This document shows, in pieces, positions 22,233 through 28,098 of a stretch of DNA of 31,728 bases. Within the stretch, counting starts at the first letter, position 1. Every line of letters begins with the position of its first letter. The position numbers and the translations under genes were made by a program. Origin of the DNA: Conexivisphaera sp049976725 (lineage in GTDB: Archaea > Thermoproteota > Nitrososphaeria > Conexivisphaerales > Conexivisphaeraceae); the NCBI GenBank assembly GCA_049976725.1, contig JBMFHR010000010.1:1-31728 (forward strand), read 5' to 3'. The notes below the pieces were generated by a model. That model ran no database searches. It saw nothing but the letters and a program-made list of their open reading frames with translations, and was not told the origin of the DNA.

Positions 22233-23663
22233 ATGAGGGTCCCGACGCTCTGGGAGGCCGTCGAGGAAGCGAGATCGGATCCCAGGTACCCCGAGGAGCT
22301 GGCGCACTTCCTGCTGGAGAGGATCAGGTCGCTCGACGGGGAGCTGAACTCGTTCCTGGCCGTGAACGACCGCGCGCCGGAGCAGGCGCGCGCCTCGGCG
22401 GGGATCGCGCCCCTGCACGGCGTACCGATCGCAATCAAGGACAGCATAAGCACGAGGGGGCTGGAGACCACTGCGGGCTCCAGGATCCTCAAGGGTTACG
22501 TGCCGCCCTACGACGCGACCGCCGTGGCCAGGCTACTCTCGGCGGGCGCGGTAGTGCTGGGCAAGACAAACATGGACGAGTTCTCGATGGGGAGCACCGG
22601 CGAGAACAGCGCTTTCGGCCCCACCAGGAACCCGTGGGACAGGTCCAGGGTCCCGGGCGGCAGCAGCAGCGGCAGCGGCTCCGCGGTCGCAGCCGCCCTG
22701 GCGCCCGCCGCGCTGGGCGCCGACACTGGCGGCAGCATCAGGTGCCCGGCCAGCTTCACGGGCACGTTCGGCCTGAGGCCCAGCTACGGCAGGGTCAGCA
22801 GGTACGGGCTCATAGCCTACGCCAGCAGCATGGATCAGATCGGTCCCATCGCGAGGAGCACGAGGGATCTGGCGCTGATGCTCTCGATAATGGCGGGTCG
22901 CGATCCGATGGACTCTACGTCCAGCCCCGCGCCTGCACAGGACTACATCGGGGCGCTCGGCCGCGACGTCTCCGGCTGGAGGGTCGCCGTCGTCAAGGAG
23001 ATGGTGGGACCCGGCGTCGGGGAGCCCGTGTCCAAGGAGTTCTGGAGGGTCGTGGACGCGATGTCTAGCATGGGGATCGACGTCGACGAGATAAGCCTCA
23101 GGTGGATGGACGAGGCGCTGGCCGCGTACTACGTCATAGCCAGCGCCGAGGCCAGCAGCAACCTAGCGCGCTACGACGGACTGAGGTATGGGATGTCACC
23201 GCCTCACTCGGGAGATTGGCGCTCGTACTTCTCCGCCGTGAGGGGGGAGGGGTTCGGCCGCGAGGTCAAGGTCAGGATAATGCTGGGCACTTACGCGCTC
23301 TCGGCCGGCTACTTCGAGGAGCTGTACCTGAAGGCGCTCAAGGTCAGGAGGCTCGTGTCCGAGGAGCTCTCGTCGGCGCTCAGGAAGTACTCGCTCCTGC
23401 TCTCCCCCACCATGCCGGTGCTGGCCCCGAGGATCGGCGAGATGACGGCAGATCCCCTCTCCATGTACATGATGGACATCGAGACCATACCGGCCAGCCT
23501 CGCCGGCCTCCCCGCGCTCTCAGTGCCCGTGGGGAAATCCGGGGAGCTCCCCGTTGGGCTTCAGATCATAGGGCGCCGCATGGACGAGGCGACGCTGCTG
23601 GCCCTCTCCGAGAGGCTGGAGGAGGAGCTGCTCAAGGGCCCCGCTCCCCCGGCGCCCTCCTGA
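22233..23663 (+). CDS. gatA: Asp/Glu-tRNA amidotransferase subunit A (amidase)
   Basis: A 476-residue amidase-signature protein that releases ammonia from glutamine for the GatB reaction. The Ser-cisSer-Lys triad is visible: Lys in IAIKDSIS (~69), the glycine/serine-rich GGSSSGSG (~143-150), and the nucleophile region GADTGGSIRCPA (~160-171). LHGVPIAIKD and TNMDEFSMGST are also typical. Length is normal and the catalytic residues are intact. It forms an operon with aspS and gatC, while gatB lies 1 kb away on the other strand. The 3' end is overlapped by 103 bases by the convergent radical SAM gene. Confidence 0.94.
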   Translation: MRVPTLWEAVEEARSDPRYPEELAHFLLERIRSLDGELNSFLAVNDRAPEQARASAGIAPLHGVPIAIKDSISTRGLETTAGSRILKGYVPPYDATAVARLLSAGAVVLGKTNMDEFSMGSTGENSAFGPTRNPWDRSRVPGGSSSGSGSAVAAALAPAALGADTGGSIRCPASFTGTFGLRPSYGRVSRYGLIAYASSMDQIGPIARSTRDLALMLSIMAGRDPMDSTSSPAPAQDYIGALGRDVSGWRVAVVKEMVGPGVGEPVSKEFWRVVDAMSSMGIDVDEISLRWMDEALAAYYVIASAEASSNLARYDGLRYGMSPPHSGDWRSYFSAVRGEGFGREVKVRIMLGTYALSAGYFEELYLKALKVRRLVSEELSSALRKYSLLLSPTMPVLAPRIGEMTADPLSMYMMDIETIPASLAGLPALSVPVGKSGELPVGLQIIGRRMDEATLLALSERLEEELLKGPAPPAPS

Positions 23664-24616
23664 TCGGCCCCTTCCCCCGTCATGTAGCTGGTGAGCGTGG
23701 AGTCCCTCCACCTCTCCACCGGGGCGACGGCCTCGCCCTCGCCGACCGGTATCCCGTAGCGCATCCCCAGCCTCCCGGCGATCTCCCTCACGAGCCCCGC
23801 CGCGTAAGAATAGTAGTCCTCGGGTGGCACCAGGTAGGGCCCCAGCCTGCGCCCCTCCGAGTAGTAGAGCCTCTCGATGCGCTCCACCGCGCTGGACATG
23901 CCCATCGATCTCAGCAGTTCCCTCAGGCGCTCCCAGATGTCCTCGCGTAGCCTCAGGACCCCGTTGTACGCGAACGATGCGCCGCTCTCCCGCGCCCTCG
24001 CTAGCAGCTCCTCGACCTTCCCGCGGTCGTCCGTGACCCCCGGTATCATCGGATCGACGCTCACGCCCACGAGCACCCCCGCGTCCGCGAAGCGCCTCAT
24101 AGCGGACAGAACCCCCCTCGCGCTCGACGCGCCCGGCTCGAGTGCCCTCTTCAGTTTCTCGTCGACGGTCGTCAGGCTCCACACTATGGCGCACCTGTCC
24201 CTGTACCTCGCGTGGAGGTCCAGGTCCCTGACTATCGTCGCGGACTTCGTGTATATGTAGTACGGGATCCCCCTGGACTGCAGGACCTCCACCACCCTCC
24301 TGGTCAGCCGGAGGACGCCCTCCACGGGCTGATACGGGTCGGTCGCCGTGGACAGGAAAACCGGGTCCACCCTCCGGCCCCTCCGGACGGCGAGCTCCGA
24401 GGCCAGCACCTCCGGCGCGTTCACCTTAGCCTCAACCACGTCGTGGAACCTCTCGAACCACTCGTACGTAGCGTAGCAGTAGACGCACCTGTGGGAACAT
24501 CCAACATACGGGTTGACGGTCAGGCCCCTCCTCCCGTCCTCCACGTCGTAGTACTCGTGGAGGACGCTTCTGGCCCTCCTCCTCCTGACCTCGGCGGTCC
24601 TCCTGCTCCACCACAA
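23561..24616 (-). CDS. Radical SAM protein, SplB/Rv2578c-like
   Basis: A 351-residue radical SAM protein. The [4Fe-4S]-binding CxxxCxxC is Cys40, Cys44 and Cys47 in VGCSHRCVYCYA. Further typical features are FLSTATDPYQPVE, YIYTKSATIVRDLDL and a glycine-poor C-terminal half of the barrel. The family resembles spore photoproduct lyase-like proteins found widely in archaea and bacteria. Function is unknown and nothing suggests that spore DNA repair applies here. The start is TTG 24616, 24 bases after the ATAAATAG box that includes the gatB stop. Roughly the last 34 residues (serine-rich) are antisense to gatA and are probably not conserved. Confidence 0.87.
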   Translation of the reverse strand: MWWSRRTAEVRRRRARSVLHEYYDVEDGRRGLTVNPYVGCSHRCVYCYATYEWFERFHDVVEAKVNAPEVLASELAVRRGRRVDPVFLSTATDPYQPVEGVLRLTRRVVEVLQSRGIPYYIYTKSATIVRDLDLHARYRDRCAIVWSLTTVDEKLKRALEPGASSARGVLSAMRRFADAGVLVGVSVDPMIPGVTDDRGKVEELLARARESGASFAYNGVLRLREDIWERLRELLRSMGMSSAVERIERLYYSEGRRLGPYLVPPEDYYSYAAGLVREIAGRLGMRYGIPVGEGEAVAPVERWRDSTLTSYMTGEGADQEGAGGAGPLSSSSSSLSERASSVASSMRRPMI

Positions 24617-24638
24617 ACGATAACGCTGGAGCTCCCCT

Positions 24639-24648
24639 CTATTTATCC
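24639..24648 (-). promoter_or_regulatory. TATA-like box overlapping the gatB stop codon
   Basis: The minus strand reads GATAAATAG, whose final TAG (24641-24639) is the gatB stop. It ends 23 bases before the TTG of the radical SAM gene. Confidence 0.55.
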
Positions 24649-26066
24649 TCGCCCAGCATTTCCTCGACGATCTTCGCTACGAGCTTGGCGTTCGCTCCCC
24701 TGCCGACCTCCCTCAGGACCATTCCGACTAGATAGTTCACCGCCCTCGGGTTCCTCCTGGCGTCCTCCACCGCCCTCGGGTTCCTCCTCAGGACGTCCTC
24801 CACCGCCCTCCTGAGCTCGTCCTCGCTCGAGGCGCCCGAGATCCCCAGGGCCCTCAGGGCCTCCTCCGCGCTCACGCCGCGCTCCAGCGCGTAGGCGAGC
24901 GCGTCCTTAGCGTCCTTGTGGCTGAGCCCGTCCCTCATGCGCCTCGATAGATCCACCAGCAGGCCCGGATCCACCGCCACGTTGCCCACGTCCACGCCGC
25001 GGTCGTTGGCGTACGCCAGCAGGTCCACAGCTATCAGGGTCGCCGCGTTCCGGGGATCCGCGCCCATGGACACCGCGCTCTCGAAGAGGCCCGACAGGCG
25101 CGGCGAGTATGCTAGCGGCTCTGCTATCGTGGGACTGAGCCCCATCCTGACGTAGTCGCTGAGGCGATCCTCGGGCAGCCTCGGCAGCTCCGACCTGACC
25201 CTCTCCACGTCCTCCTCCCTAACTATGAGCGGCGGGAGGTCCGGCTCGGGGAAGTACCTGTACTCCTCCTCCGCCTCCTTAGACCTCATGCTGACGGTCA
25301 CCCTCCTCACCTCGTCCCAGTGCCTCGTCTCCCTCTCCACGCTCATGCCGCGCGCCCTCATGTTCCTCTGCCTCGTCAGCTCGAACCTTATCGCCCTCTC
25401 GACGTCCGCGAAGCCCGACACGTTCTTCACCTCGACCCTGTTCCCGCCGGCCACCGACACGTTGACGTCGCACCTCATCGATCCCTCGACGTCCGGCCTG
25501 TAGATGCCCAGGTACTCCAGTATGCCCGCGAGCCTCTCCAGGAAGTCCCTGGCCTCCTCCGCTTCCTCCATGTCGGGCTCCGTCACTATCTCGAGGAGCG
25601 CTATGCCGTGCCGGTTGTAGTCGACGAGCGCGTAGGGCGACTGGGCCATGCTCCCCTCGTAGCGTATCCTGGCCGGATCCTCCTCCACGTGTATCCTCCT
25701 TATGCGGACGGTCTTGCCGCCCCTTATCCTGAGCGCGCAGTCCTGCGCGAACGGCACCCCCCCGGCCCTATCGTACTGGCTTATCTGATAATTCTTGGCA
25801 AGGTCGGGGTAGAAGTAGTTCTTCCTCCAGAACCTGGACACGCGGTTCACGCGGCAGCGGAGGGCCAGCGCTACCTTGAGGGCCTCCTCTATCACCCTGC
25901 CGTTCAGCGTCGGCAGCGTTCCCGGGAGCCCCATGCAGACCGGGCACACGTTCGTGTTCGGGGGCTTGTCCCTGTAATCCGAGCTGCATGAGCAGAACAG
26001 CTTCGTCCTGAGGCTCAGCACCTGGACGTGGACCTCGAGCCCTATCCTGACCCCGGATCCTGCCAC
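24639..26066 (-). CDS. gatB: Asp/Glu-tRNA amidotransferase subunit B
   Basis: A 475-residue GatB, which activates the side chain of mischarged Asp-tRNA(Asn) and transfers ammonia to it. The opening RIGLEVHVQVLS, zinc-binding cysteines in LFCSCSSDY and NVCPVCMGLPG, YFYPDLAKNYQISQYD, HVEEDPARIRYEG and VDYNRHGIALLEIVTEP are all diagnostic. The C-terminal YqeY-like tail (LVGMVLREVGRGANAKLV) binds tRNA. The frame is open 139 codons further upstream, but family similarity begins at GTG 26066, which has a TATA-like box 26 bases before it. It is unlinked to the aspS-gatC-gatA operon in orientation, yet only about 1 kb away. Confidence 0.93.
   Translation of the reverse strand: MAGSGVRIGLEVHVQVLSLRTKLFCSCSSDYRDKPPNTNVCPVCMGLPGTLPTLNGRVIEEALKVALALRCRVNRVSRFWRKNYFYPDLAKNYQISQYDRAGGVPFAQDCALRIRGGKTVRIRRIHVEEDPARIRYEGSMAQSPYALVDYNRHGIALLEIVTEPDMEEAEEARDFLERLAGILEYLGIYRPDVEGSMRCDVNVSVAGGNRVEVKNVSGFADVERAIRFELTRQRNMRARGMSVERETRHWDEVRRVTVSMRSKEAEEEYRYFPEPDLPPLIVREEDVERVRSELPRLPEDRLSDYVRMGLSPTIAEPLAYSPRLSGLFESAVSMGADPRNAATLIAVDLLAYANDRGVDVGNVAVDPGLLVDLSRRMRDGLSHKDAKDALAYALERGVSAEEALRALGISGASSEDELRRAVEDVLRRNPRAVEDARRNPRAVNYLVGMVLREVGRGANAKLVAKIVEEMLGEDK
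24738..24788. repeat. In-frame direct repeat in the gatB 3' region
   Basis: A 21-bp word occurs at 24738-24758 and 24768-24788, 30 bases apart, giving the repeated residues RRNPRAV in GatB. Its first part (CACCGCCCTC) recurs at 24801. The period is a multiple of three, so the frame is kept. Confidence 0.75.
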
Positions 26067-26091
26067 GCTGCCCTCGGGAGGTATCCCCGGT

Positions 26092-26099
26092 ATTAAACG
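26092..26099 (-). promoter_or_regulatory. TATA-like box overlapping the methyltransferase stop codon
   Basis: The minus strand reads CGTTTAAT, containing the TAA stop (26095-26093) of the methyltransferase. It ends 26 bases before the gatB GTG. Confidence 0.55.
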
Positions 26100-26794
26100 T
26101 GAGTCCGCGCCTTCACGGCCACGGCTATTATGACCCCGCCGCCCAGCAGCTCCTCGACCCTGGCCTCGCCGAACACTGCCCCGAGCGCGCGCCTCAGGAA
26201 CCCGTTCCTCGGCAGCCTGTAGTAGGTCAGCCTGAGCCTGGAGTAGAGCGGTCCCAGGGGGCCCAGCATCATCCCGAGGATCTCCGGGGCGAGGCTCCAG
26301 TACGCCCCCACGAGGAACCTCTCGATGCGACCGTCCGGCTTCCCCAGGTCGAGCACGACCAGGCGGCCCCCCTCCGCGAGCGCCCTCCTGACCTCCGCGA
26401 GCGCCCTCCCGACGCTCCACGAGTCCCTCAGGCTGAAGCCGGCGGTGGCGCAGCCGAAGGCGCCCTCCCTGAAGGGCAGCCACTCGTGCATCGCCACCAC
26501 GCGCTCGGCGAGCGGCCCCAGCTTGGCCCTCCTGAGGCCCACGGGGACCGCGTCCACGAGGACGCAGCGCCTCCGGGACCCGCAGCCAGCCGCCTCCGCC
26601 ATGTAGCCGGGGCCGGCCCCAAGGTCCAGCAGGATCCCACAGCGGCCGATGGCCCCAGCGGCCCTCCTGCGCAGGTGCCCTATGGTGCCGAGCGAGAGCA
26701 GCACGTTGCCCTTCTCGTAGTAGTTCATCAGAGCCCCTATGCTTGCCACGACCTCCGCCCAGCGGTCGCCCAGACTTGTGGCCATTCCCTTCAC
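26093..26794 (-). CDS. UbiE/MenG-like class I SAM-dependent methyltransferase
   Basis: A 233-residue Rossmann methyltransferase. Motif I is LLDLGAGPGYMAEAA, the acidic end of β2 is VLVDAVP, and the post-motif segments are AMHEWLPFREGAFGCATAGFSLRD and LAEGGRLVVLDLGKPDG, a pattern close to the UbiE/MenG (quinone C-methyltransferase) branch. NYYEKGNVLLSLG near the start also fits that branch. Membrane-lipid or quinone methylation is plausible but substrate is unproven. GTG 26794 overlaps the stop of the nnrD-like gene by 4 bases; ATG 26785 is an alternative. It is the third gene of a yjbQ - nnrD-like - methyltransferase operon. Confidence 0.82.
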   Translation of the reverse strand: MKGMATSLGDRWAEVVASIGALMNYYEKGNVLLSLGTIGHLRRRAAGAIGRCGILLDLGAGPGYMAEAAGCGSRRRCVLVDAVPVGLRRAKLGPLAERVVAMHEWLPFREGAFGCATAGFSLRDSWSVGRALAEVRRALAEGGRLVVLDLGKPDGRIERFLVGAYWSLAPEILGMMLGPLGPLYSRLRLTYYRLPRNGFLRRALGAVFGEARVEELLGGGVIIAVAVKARTHV

Positions 26795-27618
26795 GGCCTC
26801 ACGCGGTCGAACCTGAGCAGCACCCCCGGCAGTTCCTCGATCAGCGCGGAGGCCCCCCAGTGGAGCCCCTTCCTGCTGGAGGCAGCATCCCCCGCGAGCC
26901 CCGTTATGAAGAGGGCGGCCGCGGCCGCCCTCAGCTCGTCCATGCCGAGTGCCGCGAGCCCGGCCGCGAGCCCGCCGACGATCGACTCGATCCCGGCCGG
27001 CCGCGGCCCGATCCCCGCGCTGCACAGGAACACAAGGTTTCCGTCCGAGGCTAGGGAGCGGGGCCCGAGGATCGCTACTGCTCCTCCGGCCCCCACCGAG
27101 GCCCTCCTGAGCGCCTCCGCCAGCTCCTCCTCGCCGCCGGGCATTCCCCCGAGCGCCTCCGCCAGCTCCTCCTCGCCATAGAGCGCCGCGAACCTCGCCC
27201 CCGACTTCGCCAGGCGCGCCAGCAGCTCCCTCCTGGCGCCGGCCGATCCCAGCACCAGCCTCGCGCCACTGGCCGCCAGCTCCAGCTCCAGATCCGCTGC
27301 GCCCCCGCCGTCGACGAAGTTGGCCCCGATGTAGGCCGCGTCGATCGACCTCAGGTGATCGGCTATCCAGGCGGCGGCCCCCCTGGTCAGCTTCTGGTCC
27401 GGCAGGGGCAGGACGCGCAGGTCGGGGGAGAGGCACCTGACGGAGTCCGCCAGCTTGCTGGGAACAGCCACGTAGACCTCCTCGGCGCCCGCGCTCAGCG
27501 CTGCCAGTCCCGCGAGCGCCGGATCCCCGTGCGCCCTCCAGCTCCCTCCAACGACCAGAACCCTGCGCCTGCCGCGATCCCTCGCGGGCATCCAAGCTGC
27601 AACGTCGTCCGCGGACAC
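26791..27618 (-). CDS. NnrD-like (ADP-dependent NAD(P)H-hydrate dehydratase-family) protein, catalytic Asp missing
   Basis: A 275-residue ribokinase-like protein resembling the NAD(P)HX dehydratase NnrD/CarD. LVVGGSWRAHGDPALAGLAALSAGAEEVYVAVP matches the N-terminal GAPxLAAxAALRxGAGLV segment, and the end AAAALFITGLAGDAA matches the family's helix near the nucleotide. The normally strict GTGD motif is instead G-I-E-S near residues 209-212, so the catalytic Asp is Ser. A 14-residue duplication (EEELAEAL twice) lies mid-protein. It may have lost dehydratase activity or changed substrate. The longer TTG start at 27648 overlaps yjbQ by 26 bases; GTG 27618, two bases past the upstream gene, fits the family length better. 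Confidence 0.72.
   Translation of the reverse strand: MSADDVAAWMPARDRGRRRVLVVGGSWRAHGDPALAGLAALSAGAEEVYVAVPSKLADSVRCLSPDLRVLPLPDQKLTRGAAAWIADHLRSIDAAYIGANFVDGGGAADLELELAASGARLVLGSAGARRELLARLAKSGARFAALYGEEELAEALGGMPGGEEELAEALRRASVGAGGAVAILGPRSLASDGNLVFLCSAGIGPRPAGIESIVGGLAAGLAALGMDELRAAAAALFITGLAGDAASSRKGLHWGASALIEELPGVLLRFDRVRP
27109..27177. repeat. 42-bp in-frame duplication in the nnrD-like gene
   Basis: An identical 27-bp word occurs at 27109-27135 and 27151-27177 (offset 42 bases). It encodes EEELAEAL twice. Confidence 0.85.
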
Positions 27619-27622
27619 GCGC

Positions 27623-28036
27623 CTAATCGCCGATGACCGTGACGACAACCCTCCTCACTGACCTTGGTCCGTCGAGCTCGACTAGAAAGATGTTTTGCCA
27701 CGTGCCGCGCACGAGCCTCCCCCCGCTGACCGTGAAGGCCCTCGATGATCCCAGGAAGGAGGCGGCCAGGTGCGCGTGGGCGTTGTCGTCGATCTCGTCG
27801 TGCGCGTAGCCGCGCCCCCTCGGGAACATCTCGGCTATCTTGCGCTCTATGTCCTCCAGCAGGCCATCCTCATGCTCGTTCACCAGGATCGCGGCCGTCG
27901 CGTGCGGCACGGAGACGAGGCAGATCCCCTCCGAGATCCCGGAGGCGCCAACCGCGCGCTCCACGTCCTCCGTCACGTCTATGAGCTCCAACTCCCTCCT
28001 GCTCGAGTAGCGGAGCTCGCTCGTGCTGACCCTCAA
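27623..28036 (-). CDS. YjbQ/UPF0047-family protein
   Basis: A 137-residue member of UPF0047 (YjbQ). The conserved segment reads VSVPHATAAILVNEHEDGLLEDIE, with His45 and His55 flanked by acidic residues, followed by DDNAHAHLAASFLGSS and RGTWQNIFLVELDGPRSVRRVVVTVIG, the family's signature ending. Family members have been linked to a weak thiamine-phosphate synthase activity, but their true role is unclear. The start is TTG 28036, 25 bases from a shared TATA-like box. It is the first gene of a three-gene operon with the nnrD-like and methyltransferase genes, and is divergent from AMP phosphorylase. Confidence 0.9.
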   Translation of the reverse strand: MRVSTSELRYSSRRELELIDVTEDVERAVGASGISEGICLVSVPHATAAILVNEHEDGLLEDIERKIAEMFPRGRGYAHDEIDDNAHAHLAASFLGSSRAFTVSGGRLVRGTWQNIFLVELDGPRSVRRVVVTVIGD

Positions 28037-28060
28037 CGCCCAACCGTGCCGGGAGCGGGC

Positions 28061-28072
28061 AAAATTTATTGT
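28061..28072. promoter_or_regulatory. Shared TATA-like box of the yjbQ operon and AMP phosphorylase
   Basis: AAAATTTATTGT is the only A/T-rich run of the spacer. It lies 25 bases before TTG 28036 on the minus strand and 27 bases before ATG 28099 on the plus strand, placing both genes at leaderless distance. Confidence 0.65.
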
Positions 28073-28098
28073 TTGAGCGGCCCCGGGCGCACCGGCGG

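Noticed and set aside
23102..23950. 282-codon plus-strand open frame
   Set aside because: It lies in another frame of gatA and antisense to the radical SAM gene; it is Arg/Gly-rich as expected of a GC-rich shadow.
26067..26483. 139-codon upstream extension of the gatB frame
   Set aside because: It reads over the methyltransferase gene in another frame. GatB similarity begins just after GTG 26066, which has a well-placed TATA box.
26795..27595. Long upstream extension of the methyltransferase frame
   Set aside because: The extra residues are low-complexity Gly/Arg and lie over the nnrD-like gene in another frame. Family similarity starts only at about 26794.
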